From Diplosphaera chodatii (Eukaryota; Chlorophyta; Trebouxiophyceae; Prasiolales; Stichococcaceae): DNA of 64,000 nt. Of the stretch, positions 31,560-43,720 are shown in pieces. The DNA is taken from assembly GCA_032358165.1 (NCBI GenBank), contig JAALGY010000020.1, positions 2,170,001-2,234,000 on the forward strand. Reading direction: 5' to 3'. The notes beneath the pieces are model-generated. The model did not search any database, was not told the DNA's origin, and was given only the letters and a program-made list of their open reading frames with translations. Position 1 is the first letter of the stretch, and the number at the start of each line of letters is the position of its first letter. Position numbers and translations under genes: made by a program.

Positions 31560-34500
31560 ATGTCCACTGCACCGCGTGCCAGCGGTAACGACAGCAGCAG
31601 CAGCTCAGCCACGGGCCTACAGGAAGCGGCAGCTAAAGCTGAAGACGGTCTGAAGCAGGCTGGACGGTCTGCTCAGCAGGCGCTGCAGGATGCTGAGCAG
31701 CAGGTGCGATTTTCGGCTGCATCGTGGCCGTTGTGTTGCAGTGGGTAACGACCGACCACACATGATGAGTTCTGGGCAGCTGCATAGTGTCAGTTGAGGT
31801 CGTACACCTGCAGCGTGTGTTCGTCGAGCACAGCACAGCCCGACGTCGCAGCACCACAGCATAACAGTGGCCAGCTGTGCAACGTCAGAAGCCTGACTGC
31901 AGGTGAAGGAAAAGACGCGAGGTGCCGATGACATCCCGGACTTCCACCTGCCGACTGCAGTGGCCATGGGTGTTTGCTCCTTTGAGGCAAGTGTGTTGTT
32001 CATATGTTCATAGACAGCCAATAGACACTGCCTATTTTGATGCAAAAGGTTGTCAACAAATACCAGGGCCACCCTTGATTTGCATGTGATCCAGCGTAAG
32101 GCCACCGCTCTGACGGCAGCTGCGGCCCAGGAGCATCCCAACTCTAACATTGAAACCCATCCCCGTGCGTGTCCTGCAGGCGTACAACGACCCAGGTCGC
32201 ATGGAGGGCGTTGCAGAGTGCAGTGAAAATGGCACGCAGACGGTGTACATGGACCGGACGTTCCTGCTGGAGCGGGTCCAGGGCGTGCTGCAGGTGCTCA
32301 ACCTGCTTTTTCTAGTTAAGGAGGGGACGGCCGTGCGCACGTTCAGGGGGTGATGATGTCGGTGCTTTCCACCACAGAGGGACCATATGCTGTAGGTGCA
32401 CATCCGCTGGGGAGCTGGCCTGCCGCCGCCGCAGCAGGGCGAGGATGCCGAAGCTGAGCAGCAGCACTCAGACGGCAGCCAGCAGGAGCAGGACGGGCAG
32501 CAGGCAGAGCAGAGCGCGGCAGCAGAGAAAGGCAGGCAGAAGAAGGAGAAGGAACAGAAGGCGGCAGAGGGCCTCAGGCCCTACTGCACGGTGGCGGCGG
32601 GGCCTTCCGCCTGCGTCAGCCGCCCCGCCACCAGCGGCCGCGATGCGCAGTGGCGGGAAACCTCATTCTTGTACATTAGGTGTGCATATACTACTGCCAA
32701 ACTTGATCAGGCCCACACAAGCCCTTCTATCGCAAATTTTGGCTGCGGTGGACGCTTGTGAATTCTGACAGCGGAGGAGCGTCTCCCATCCAGCTACTCT
32801 GCCAATGGAATGACGACGGGCTGGCACTTTACTGATGCCTGTGTGACTGTGTGCAGGGATGCAGACATGCCGCTTGTCGTGAAGGCATTCGATGCCAACA
32901 ACAGCGATGAGGACCCTGCGCTGCGGGAGCCAATCGCGCAGGCAGACACGCCCCTGAAGCCACTGTGTAATGGTGTGTGGCCTGATGCCAAGCAGCGTGT
33001 CTCTGGCCGCACAGGCTGAGTCCACGCATGCACCAGGGGCAAAACTGCGTTTGTCAAACTCCACAGTTGACCCCTGCAGCACAGTTTCACTTTTTCAAGC
33101 ACATTCACAGCCCGGGCATTCAGCCACCCAACTTCAGACCACTGGTGTAATCATTTGAGGCAACTTACACAGGCACGTGTCCTCCTTCCTGCAGGCGATG
33201 TGCACGACCTGCAGCTGGACCTGGGACCAGCGGGCCTGGTGGACCTCAGCGTGCAGTACAAGCAGCTGACCAAGGAGCTGCTGGACGGCCTGGCGGGTCG
33301 GGTGCGGCAGGAGCATCGTGCCTCCGCACTTCCACATAGGGCACTAGCAACCATGCTGTTGACGGACTGCTACTGCGGAAGTATGCAAGGCGGCGGACGC
33401 CTCACTTGGGCGGGCATGCTCATCACAGGCGGTCAACCAGATGATCACCGACGACTGGTCAGACGACGAGGGTGGTGACGAGCCCCTCGGCAGCTGGTTC
33501 CCGCAGGTGCTTGTCAACCCAGCACCATGCTCTTGCAGACACTACAGCCTGCACTACCGTCCTCACGGTGTTTCACTGGCCATCCCTGAATCAGCAGCAT
33601 GCATACACGTCCAGCAGTGATTTCTGCTGCAAGATGCTGCTCGTCTGCGCTGCAGGCGCGTGGACTCTGGCAGGCGACAGGCGGCAAACTGTTCACGGAG
33701 GAGAAGCCACGCATCCAGTCAGAGTACGCTAACCTTATCGCGCAGAACAACCCGCCAGACAGGTACATACCGTCTGTTGACCTCCAGTCGCCTTTGTGCC
33801 TCAAGCCAGCAGTGTCACCAAGACCAATTGTCACTGCAGATGCTGACACTGTGCTAGCATGTCTTTTCAGTTGGAGGGTCCAAGCTTCTCTGAAGTATGT
33901 TGCTACTGTGTTGTTGCAAGTGCCTCGCATCTGATCTTGCTGCACTGCGCCTGTGCACAAGCAGCTCTGCACATTGGTGCACGTCTGCCGCAGGCCCGAG
34001 TTCAAGGAGTGGACGCAGCTGCTGGAGCGGGTGGTCAGCCGGGAGCTCACCACCCGCGCGGACCCGCTCGCCTTCATCGCCAACGCCGACACGGACACGG
34101 AGCTGTGGGTGTACCGCAACAGGGAGGAGCGCGACCTCGTGTTTGCCTTCAGGCGTGTGACGCGCTCCGTCTTGTGTGCATGCACCATGCATGATGCCAA
34201 AATCATTGTGCGCCTCTGCACAGCTGTGGGGTATCATCATGGCTGGCACCTCTGCCTGGCGAGGGGTCAGCTGCCCCTCCATCCCGTGCAGCACCCTTGA
34301 GCCGATTGCCTGTTGCAGATTCCCACGGTGAGCAACAACGAGGACGAACGGTGCAACCTGCATGCAGGGGCACATCATCTCCCAAGGACGTGATCACGGA
34401 CATGTCGGTGGAGCTGCAGCCGTTCTCGCCGGGCGAGGCGCCCGCGCAGCCGTCGCCGTCGGAGCTGGAGGAGGACATCGCCGGCAACAACAAGCTGGCG

Positions 34501-37500
34501 CCCGTGCTGGACAAGCTGCGGGACGTTGAGAACTTTGTCGGCAAGCTCAGCGGCGGTGGGTGCACAGCACAGTGTGCACAAGGCTGACGTGTTCACGGCC
34601 TACTTCAGCAACCCACATTCAGCTCGGGGCCCACGAACGTATGCATGAGCACGGGAGTGGCATATGTTTGGTGCACAGCACAGTACCTTGCTGGGACTGT
34701 GCTCAGCTTGCAGTGACGCTGCGCAGGGCGACTCGGCAAGCTGGGCCTGGCAAAGTGGTTCACGTCGCAGGCGCAGATGCTATATGCAGCAGAGCACGAC
34801 GAGGTGTGCAAGGCAGGCAGCACCTGCTGCAATTGCAGCACTGCCTAGAATCGCGTGCATCCGGCCCCGTCGAGATTCAAACCGCGCAGTATGCCGCAGG
34901 TTTGGGTGCATAAGGGGTTTGTCACAGCGTATCGGTCAGTGGCGTCGCGGCTGCTGGCACTCGCAGAGGAGGTTACTGCAGGTGCATCAGCCAGCTCGTG
35001 TACTTCATGTATGGGATTCGGTGCATATGCTGCGATCCACAACCATGCATTCCTCCACGCTGGGCCGGTACATTATAGGTCGACATTTGACCAGGTGCCC
35101 GTCTGCTTCGTCTGCAGGAGATAAGCCCTGGAGCATCTATACCACAGGCCACAGGTGCTGCGAGCTTACGTCGTGCTAGAGCTGTGTCACATGTGTCTCT
35201 CTGCAACGCGGCTCTGACTTCAGATCGATCGACTGCTGATTGCTGATCATTGCCTGACTGCAGCATGGGTGGTGCACTGGCGACACTGTTTGCCTATGAG
35301 CTTGCGCAGCAGCAGTGGGACAAGGTGCGAGTCCTGACCAGGCTGTCCTCCATGGCAATACAGGCACTTTCTGGGATTGGGGGTGTTTGCACCACCATTT
35401 CCAGGGTGAATGCTGCTGAAAAGAGGCACTTGTCATCATCCCTTTCAATTGTGATGAAGGCGCCCAGGCCGGATATTTACATGTACGGCTTTGGCAGCCC
35501 ACGCGTTGGCAACATCCCATTTGCCGAGAAGTTCGATGCCCTGGTGTTCAATGCCTGGCGCATCTCAAATCTGAATGACATCGTGACCAAGTAAGCTGTG
35601 GCATGCTCCTACTACGTTGTGCTGCAGTGCACTGTTTCTTGTCAAATCTGGCCGTGGCCTAATTATCCACGGTGTCAGGCAATGCCCAGCCATTTTGGTT
35701 TTTGGGCGAGAATGCTTTCATAAAGCATATGGCTGCACTGCAGAGAGAGCTGCAGGCTTGTGCGGCAGGCAAGCTTGTTCATAGTCTCCCGTCTGACACG
35801 ACTGCAGGGTGCCCAGCCTGCTGGGCTTCAAGCATGTTGGGGTGGAGGTGCGACTGGTTGGCGATGGCAAGGTCGCCGTGAAGCGCGGGACCTTTGGTGC
35901 GCAGGAGCCCTGCTCCGACCCTCAACTCCTGCCTTGACATGTTGCACAGGCAGCTGGGCTGGCAGCTGTGGTCTAATAACATGGGGTCAGTCCTATGGTC
36001 TACTGACGCCGCCTTACTAAGCACAGCCTCTGAGATGGGTGCTTTGCGTCCACAACAGATGAGGTGCGGGAGGGCGCCGCCTTCGGGGACCTGCTGGACA
36101 GGATCAGAGGTGCGCACCGGCTGCGCATTTCGCTGCACGTGGCGCCCCCTCTCCCATGTTGAATCATAGCAGCTGCGTGTGTCCTGGCCGCCTGCATGCG
36201 GCGCCCCGTCCCGAGGCACGTCCGTGACGGCGCTGCAACAGCGCCTGTAGCTGCCGCCACCCAGTAAACTCTGGACCCCAAACCCTGCAGACGGCGCGTT
36301 TGGCGAGGACAAGCAGCTGCAAAAGGAGTTCCGGGAGCTGGTGCAGGCGGAGATGGAGACGGCCAAGGCGCTGCTCAAGGGCAAGGCCATCAAGGAGCAC
36401 ATGGAGGACTCCTACTGCGAGATGGTCGCGGTGAGCTGCTGCGCTGTGTTCAATGTGTGTGATTTTGTGCTGATTGTATGTGCAATGCGGACGCCGCACA
36501 CATCCTCTGTCTGTTTTGACTCAGATGCGGGTAAGCTCAGAGGCTTGTCATGCCATCTGTGCGAGTCCACAGCCTGTTTGCGCTGCAGTCTTGATCGACT
36601 GCAGGACAGCCTTGCTGGAAGTCTGGCGGTCTGCAGTGCAGGCAGCGACATCTGGGCTTCCGTGGTCAGGTTTGCCATGTGTCGAAGGTCCGCCATGCCT
36701 GAAGCGTGATCAACCCTGATTCAGGCTGCCGTCAAGGCCGGCGGGGATGAGTGCCAGGCGGTGATGGTGGCGCGGGACGTCATCGAGGAAGCTGCGAAGG
36801 AGGAGGGTGTGGATGTGGAGGAGGCGGCCAAGCGGGGCAGCGGCAGGAAGCAAGACGGCAGCAAGGCGCAGGAAGGCGATGAGGAAGCGGCAGCCGCAGC
36901 GGACACCGACGGCGCCGGCGCTGGTGGCCACGCCAGCAGCAGGTGCTGCTCTCCTCAGCAGACTCGTCCACCTGCATTGACATAGTAGGCCTTGGCTATT
37001 ATGTTGATGGCGCTGCGCTGCTGCGCCTTAATTGCTGCACATTCACCTGCTCTGTGAGCGTGCCTGCTGTGGACAAGCCGGCAGCGCATCGCAGCCGTCT
37101 CCAACAGATGCTATATGGGATGGCGTAGGCGGGGTGCCAGGGCGGGGCGCATCGGCCGCGGCGGTGAGGGCCGCAGGCGGCAGGGTGATGATGAGGAAGG
37201 TAGGGGACCCTGCATCTAGGCGTCTGCCTCCAAACATCACACAGCATCGTGTCGAGGACGGAGTGCAGTCGCAGGGGCTTGTGTGCATCTGGTCAATCAT
37301 CACCCAGAAGTGCAAGCCCTGCTGTGTCTGTCAGGGCCATTCTGCATGTTTCTCACAGCTGCAGTATGACTTTGCACCCATCGGCTGCTGACACGGTGTG
37401 ATCAGCAGCACACAGTAATCTGCTGGTCCTCCGCGGTGCAGAGGAGGGGTCTGCCGAGGAGGAGGAGGCTGATGACGATGAGGAGTCACTGGCATCATTA

Positions 37501-37617
37501 GACTCGGCGGACTCCAGCCAGGCTGCGTCTCAGGCGAGCAGCGACAACGCCGTGACCTTCAGCAGTGCCAGCGGGGATGACGGGGGTGGCGATGGCGGCA
37601 GCGATGGTGGCAAGTGA
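31560..37617 (+). CDS. C2-domain class-3 (alpha/beta-hydrolase) lipase
   Basis: Twenty-one exons: 31560-31703, 31903-31986, 32180-32293, 32396-32679, 32857-32972, 33195-33301, 33429-33506, 33656-33762, 33994-34152, 34368-34555, 34727-34803, 34900-34981, 35118-35154, 35264-35324, 35460-35590, 35808-35896, 36059-36109, 36291-36430, 36725-36942, 37108-37199 and 37442-37617; phases close to 844 aa. An N-terminal C2-like domain (VHIRWGAG, PYCTVAAG, DAQWRETSF, MPLVVKAFDAN) carries a Gln/Glu/Lys-rich insertion. The lipase core has the oxyanion-side block DLVFAFRGTSSPKDVITDM, the VHKGF block, the nucleophile elbow WSIYTTGHSMGGALA (Ser), MYGFGSPRVGN, SNLNDIVTKVPSLLGF (Asp) and KHVGVEV (His). The C-terminus is acidic/Ser-rich. 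The family hydrolyses acyl esters of membrane or storage lipids. Introns 2 and 9 appear to use GC donors (31987; 34153). Confidence 0.85.
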
Positions 37618-39130
37618 CATCAAGGTTGTAGTCACCAGCGCTCATCGCGTGCATTCGCCATCCGATGAGTCATGCAAGGGCGGCCAGGCAGGGCAAGCTG
37701 ACTTGGCAACCACTCTGCACCACGGCGATGTTGCACAGTGGTGCTGTTGCGGTCACACGCACAACCTTGCAGTCGCATGCTCGAGACACTACTGTACTGC
37801 AACTGCATGCAGCCAAGGCTGGCTGTGACGCCATGTCCGATCCATAAGATGTTGGATAGATGGACAAGGCTGGGTTGGTTTCATTGACATTCTCTGTGTA
37901 GACCTCAGGTTCTGAGTGAGTCCAGTCTGCTTGTGGTTTGTTCTCAATGATGGCATTCAGTATCTCAGTCTTTCAGTGCATGTTCGAGCGTCCCTTCTCT
38001 GTTCTTGAAGGTCGTCCGGATAGCACAGCCAGTGCGGCAGACGCTACACTGCATGGCAGCAGGGCCCAATACACCGCATCGTATGCTGGGTGCATCAGAG
38101 GGTATCCATGGGACGGAACAGCTCGAGGCACTGCAGGCTTGCTTGGCTGAGATAAGACAAACCTGCGGAGGCAAGTTCTTATGGATTGACAGCAGTGGTA
38201 ATGACCACCGCAGCTGCAGTGGTGCAGGATGCTATCGAAGGTATCAACACGACAACTTGTACTCTCAGCACCAGCTCTCATAGATGCAGACAAACAAACC
38301 ACCATATAATTTGCTTCGAAGAAAACGCATGCACAACAAGAAAGGTTCTTCGGCAAGTCGTGAGTTGTCTAAACATGTCCGTCCGCCATGCAAGATGCTG
38401 CTTTCGCGTCTGCAATGTTTAATGTGTTAAGTTGTATCAATGCATCCTCACTGCCGTGCAAGTTGTCACTCTGGCCATCTCATTGAACACAATCCTGGAT
38501 CGCCTCCCTTGCGTCTGTCCAGATGACGCACTCATTATGGAAAGCAGGTGTCGCCTTGCAGTTGCGTCATCCCGCCACCCTGTCGAAGCATGGATTGTAG
38601 ACTCAGCAACCCGAGGTGGTGTCAGATTCATGTAGATGCGGCGGTGAAACGACATTAGACGTCGAGGCAATGGCATGTGAGGAGCATGCCTGCAGCCCTG
38701 GGACATCATCCCGTCACAGTAAAAATGCAGCTTCTATGTCGAAAGTATGGCGCCATGGCCACAAAACGTTTCTATGTAGGCGCCACCACCTGCTCACCTG
38801 CTCTTGCCTCGTAACACAGTGTGAAGATGGCGAGGCTAGCTGACGTCATAGTTAACGAACTGAGCGGGGCCGGTGGAGTATTTCTGTATACAGCATAGCA
38901 CACGGGTCATCAAAGGATGATACTCGCTATGCACATGCGTGCACATGGGGAGTATACACCGGCATCATAGCGAGTTGACACGTTGACGGCAAGGTGCGTG
39001 CTCGCACTTTTATAGACACCCATCACCAATATGCGAGCGCACATCTAGGAAACGATGCTCTGGCTGACTGTCACCCTATCAATCCAGGCAAACATTGTGC
39101 CACTGTCGACTTGTACCGTGTGAATGCCTG
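37618..39130. other. Mostly non-coding region, possible 3' exons of the neighbouring minus-strand gene
   Basis: About 1.5 kb. On the minus strand a block at 38634-38437 (starts YMNLTPPRVAESTIHASTG) looks more protein-like than its surroundings and might be a further exon of the secreted protein at 39.1-41.9 kb, but no phase-consistent join was found. A 10-bp inverted repeat (ACTCGCTATG at 38922-38931 and its complement at 38966-38975) lies in this stretch. Confidence 0.35.
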
Positions 39131-41918
39131 CTACCCATGCAAACGCACCGTATCAAAGTTGGTTTGGTAAACCTGGCAGACGATCATGTAGCGCCCAGGT
39201 CTGCTGAAGCTGCTGGCCCCAACCAAGAAGCTAAATTCTCCTCGAGCATCTGTAGTTTCGGTAAGAAATGTTGGCGGCACATCGTTAAGGTCCCGAAGCA
39301 CTTTCAACAGCACCTGCAGGTGTTAGCACAATATTCTTCAACAAGCCATGCATCAAAAACTGCATCCCGGCAACATTGATGGTATATATGTAGAAACTGT
39401 GTCTTGTCAAGGTGCATGGAGACGCATCACCCGCCCCTAACATGGGGTCCTCTTACGACCTGCCGGTAGCTGGTCCGCAAGGCAGTGGCAACACGGCCCA
39501 CCGTGATTCCGGCGATAGGAGGCTCGGTACTCTGTTTGACACGGTCTAAATTTTGGTCGACGTACACTGTGCCAGTGAACGAGCCGGGGTGTTCAAGGTG
39601 GGTGCTGCCTGTTGAGGGACGAGGGTGGTATCGAGGCGCATCTGCACACAAGCCAAGTAATAGGTCATTGGTTTTCCGAAACAGGCGTCCTTGATTGGCT
39701 GCAGGAAGTTGGTACCAAAGATGCCGCGGCAATCGATAGTTCAGCTGCATGCATGGGCAGGGTTGCTGCAATCAGAATTCGGTCAAGAGACCCACCGCCG
39801 GTGATTCCACAACGTAGTTCGAGGTTGCGATTGTGGTCTCGAATTTGCTCTGCAGTGCACAAACGACATGCAACTTGAATGCAACGTGCAAAGAGGGTTG
39901 CTTGACCAACGAAAATCATCATCATCAGACGCTGCGACAAGGCACTGGGACCAGCATGCATGGAAGGAATCGCACACTATGGTATGCTAACATGCATGGT
40001 TTGCACAGCCTGACGCCGGGCAAACAACATGAGACGAGACGGTGTTGAAGGCATGGAGTCCACCGGCAAGGAGCTATGAGAAAATGAGCAACCATGTGCT
40101 GACCCACTCTGCCAGCTGCACCGTACTTCCTTGCCATTATGCTGAAGTACATGTGTCGCCTGTATGTAGAGTGTTGTTGCAACACACCTGGTCAGCGGGG
40201 GTCGCCAAGCAGCGCACCGACACATCTCCTGAGATGCCCTCGCCGTCACTGTTGTCGAAAGTGATAGTGGTTTGACCGTTCGGCATTGTTGTGCCGGCGC
40301 TGCTCTTGAGAACCCTTCCCGAGTTGATGGCGTTGCATTGAATCTGCGATTTCAAGAAAGGCCAGGGTGCATATGTGCGAGGATACTGGCGGAATAGGCG
40401 ATCATGTACATTGCGTGCTGAAGCATGACAACTATACAAAACGCTCACCAAAGTCCCCTGTAACGGTAAGTCGCCGTTCGATGTCCCGTCATTGTTGCTG
40501 TCAATGTACACACCAGCGCCATATGTGACACTCCCCCTGAAAGTAGTGGGTTCTGCACGGAGGGCTCATGCATCGTATGCTTGGAGCTGGCTGACATGCT
40601 CGTGAGTTTTTACAGTGTTAGTGCACTTGATATTGCATGTCACATGCACCACCTGTAAAGGTTTTGGTGAGCTGCAGAACGATATTCTGTTTGGCAGGCG
40701 GCGGGTTGGGGGGCGGCATTGGCGGTGGGCTGGGCGGTGGCCTGGGTGGTGGGCTGGGAGGCGGCGTTGGCGGCGGGCTGGGTGGTGGGGGTGATGGTGG
40801 CGGCGGGCTGGGCGGCGGGCTGGGCGGCGGTTGTGGCGGCGGGCTGGGCGGCGGTTGTGGTGGCGGGCTGGGTGGCGGTTTTGGCGGCGGGCTGTTGGGT
40901 GGCTCAGGAGGCGGCGGTTCAAAGACAAGCGGCAGACCTGCAATGCACCACAGAATTGTGCGATCAACACACCAGCAGCCAGCTTTCCCCACTAAAGGAC
41001 GTGCATGCTGGTGACACGGGTAGGTGGTGTCATCTTGCCGAGCCTTAGTCCCAAGCAGCCATGCCAACATTTCACACAATCTGGATTGTCAGAGCGCAAT
41101 GCACATCGCTCGCAATGTAAGCTGCTGTCACCACAGTCCAGGGCAAGCACCATATTGCACATATCTCATCGCATAAGCAACAGTGAGACCCACTGCAAGT
41201 GGTCTTGTCCTTGTTGACGGCGCCGCCCACGGCACACAGCGCACAGCTCGTGGCACCGCTTTTGTCCTGGAACTTCTCGCGGCCGTTGGCGACGCCGTCA
41301 CAGCGCTTGCACGGTTTTGCGCCCTCTTCGCCCTGCCCACGGAAAGGTGCCACTCGATCTCAGCTTGACCGCATGCAGTTGATCGTGCATGAACTGGATC
41401 CTCAGATAGACTGGCGGATGTGAAGGGTGCCATCTCAGTCATACTTATGGTGCGTGATGCAGGAGATCATCGGCTGGATGCACGATCCCCAGGAGATGCT
41501 CTGTCACAGAAGTCAACAGGACGGCATACCTTGTCATCAGGAAAGATCTGAGCAGCTATGTACTGATCATTGAGATTGGAAGGTGTCCAACCTTGGCCGT
41601 CCCTGGTGGACAGGGCTGCGGCTTGCCATTGTGATCCGGCTGCTGGCCTGGCTTGATCTTGCCGTCATCATCTTTGCTGTCTTGTTTCAGCAACCGGCGC
41701 ATGGCTCGGCCGCCTAGTGCATGAGCTTCCTGAAGTTGCGGCCACAACGCAGCGCCGGCGGCGGCGTCCGCGCTGCTGGGATTATGACTGCCTCGGACGT
41801 TCATGAGCCGCGCGTGTTCCGACTCTGCATACACCGTGCACGCCAGACCGCACGCCAGAACCACTGCGACAGCTGCAGCGGCACAGCAGCGGCAGCGCAG
41901 AGTGGTTGCTGACGCCAT
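39131..41918 (-). CDS. Secreted matrix-type protein: Cys-rich, SPPP proline-rich and SdrD/Cna-B-like segments
   Basis: Exons supported on the minus strand: 41918-41592, 41332-41194, 40937-40653, 40536-40449, 40343-40188, exon(s) within 39850-39480 and 39313 to about 39150. The protein starts MASATTLRC, then a hydrophobic run (AAAAVAVVLACGLACTVYA) with a plausible signal cleavage before ESEHARL. Next is a Cys-rich block (KPCKRCDGVANG; GATSCALCAVGG; TTC) like ephrin-receptor/GCC2-GCC3 repeats, then about 60 residues of SPPP/PPPX. C-terminal segments read GVYIDSNNDGTSNGDLPLQG, SFTGTVYVDQNLDRVK...IAGITV and TTDARGEFSFLVGASSFSRPG, resembling SdrD_B/Cna-B beta-sandwiches (xxYxDxNxDG...PLxG, then a D-x-x-G-x-F strand). 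SPPP segments are hallmarks of algal hydroxyproline-rich glycoproteins. The join between 40653 and 40536 does not close in phase, and the 3' end is unknown. Confidence 0.62.
40690..40922 (-). repeat. SPPP/PPP-coding low-complexity repeat
   Basis: Degenerate 9- to 12-bp units coding Ser-Pro-Pro-Pro and Pro-Pro-Pro-X on the minus strand (Gly-rich on the plus strand). It forms the stalk of the secreted protein. Confidence 0.85.
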
Positions 41919-43720
41919 TGCACGTGCAGCTGCAAGCACACAACGAACATTGTTCTCCCGGCCGGAAAACACCCTGAACCTCCTTTGTGCCCTACTTTGC
42001 TTGCTGGAAGCAGGTCAAACACACCTTTCAGCCGTGAAGCGCCCATAGTGTGGGCCATGCGCAAGGCAAAACGGCTTCAGGTGCTAGGTTCGCGACAATC
42101 GCATTTACGCAGCCAAGTCGCCAACAAGGTTATGGTAGGCGTTCAACCACTGGCAGACCTTGGTGCGTAGGGCAGCCCAGCGGGTGACAATGATAATGCA
42201 CGCAGCTGGGCCAGCCGTGAACATGCATACCACGGTGATGCCGACACTACGTGGACACAGTCAGCGCATCCTGTGTCTACCAGCATCTAGGCTTATTACA
42301 TATGTGAGCAGTGAGCGTGCAGTGCGTCGTGCGCGGCGACGAGCTACCTCAGTTTGTTGATCATGCATACTGCCCAACACCATGCATGCAATGCTGTAAT
42401 GCCCAGGGGTTGGCGCGCGCTGGCAACAGGCCGATCGCCGTAACAATACTCGCTACAGCTGATATGAACCTTGACGCGGTGCTGTTCCTGCAGGCCAAGG
42501 TGCCCGCGCACCGCATGATTGTGCAGGTGTGACGACCATTGCATTGCGCACCTCACCTGTTTTTATGTGGGCGTCTGAACAAGGTGGTCAGGGCGCCACG
42601 TAGCAGCCGCGCAGGATTGCGCTGCGCTAGATGTGCGGCCACGACGGTGGAAGACGCCGCGGCTGGAACGTTACAAGTCGGCACCCGCTCTACCGCTGAC
42701 CGCGCCTGCTGGGAACGCAGGAAACCAGTGCAGACAGACCCGAAACACCGGTCTCTACTGTGACCTGTGAGGCGACAAAGTGCGGGTGTGGAAGTTCGTG
42801 CTCACCAACTATCACATGACTGCCGGCATTGCTCTGGCGATACTTTTAATTGACTTGTTTGCGAATATTGTGGGCGAGTTTGTCTTCAAACCTCGAAGAG
42901 TGCTAGGTGCCACGTCACTGCCACGTCATGGAGCTCCAGATGTCGTGACGGTACGGCACACTTCTGTCTGTCAAATGTTCTGATTTGTAGTAATTGTACA
43001 GCTGGCGACGGCATCTTTGCACCCTCAAGGTTGACCGACTGCACCATTTTTGACAGAGCCAGCAGCTCACGAGCACGACAATGACTGCGTGTGAGCGTGC
43101 CTGTCAGCTGACAGGATGCGATCTTGTGCAACGCTATACGCCATGCGGCTGTCAGCCAAAGACACAGCGCGCAGAAGGATTGCGCTGAATAGTCAAGCTG
43201 GCATCAGGTAGGCGTCCAGGCAGGTGCGTGTGCATGTGCTGTGGTGCTGTTGGTGGGGAGGCTGCGGCAGATGTGCCAGTTGAGTGCAATGCGCAAGTGC
43301 AGGACCCTGTAGAACTACCTGTTCTGATGCGCACGCCCGCCTCGGGCACCCCGGTTCTCAGTCTTGAAGCAATTGCTTTCAAGGTGACTGATGGGTCAGT
43401 TATTTCATATATATTGCGAGCAGAGCAGCGAGGTATTGCGGTCATGCCGCTGGTGAGGCTGCATGCTGTCCTCTGGCGGGGGATACGTCGAAACTGACAT
43501 CACGCCGACTGACATGCTACAAGGGTTCGGATACAACATAGACATCCCACAAGCTCCTGTTGCTATAGTGTCTTGAATGCTGCAAGACCTGCTGCAATTG
43601 CCTTCGTTGACAACTATTGACAAGGATCCACACAGCAAACTGCTTCAAGATTGCCCAAAAGGGACGGTCAGTGATCGGTTGTCTGGGTAATGCTACCATG
43701 TCCTCTGCTAAAGTCCTCTG
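41919..43720. other. Intergenic region with weak plus-strand exon candidates
   Basis: About 1.8 kb between two minus-strand genes. On the plus strand two blocks look coding. One is 42459-42528, between a ctacag acceptor and a CAG|gtgtga end, reading DMNLDAVLFLQAKVPAHRMI. The other is near 42797-42900, reading VLTNYHMTAGIALAILLIDL, a likely membrane helix. They can be joined in phase at an aag acceptor at 42796/42797. I recognise no family and no start or end. A pair of 13-bp tandem copies of GTCCTCTGCTAAA (43700-43725) overlaps the stop codon of the next gene. Confidence 0.3.

Noticed and set aside
40637..41014. Gly-rich plus-strand open frame
   Set aside because: It is the complement of the SPPP-coding repeat on the minus strand.
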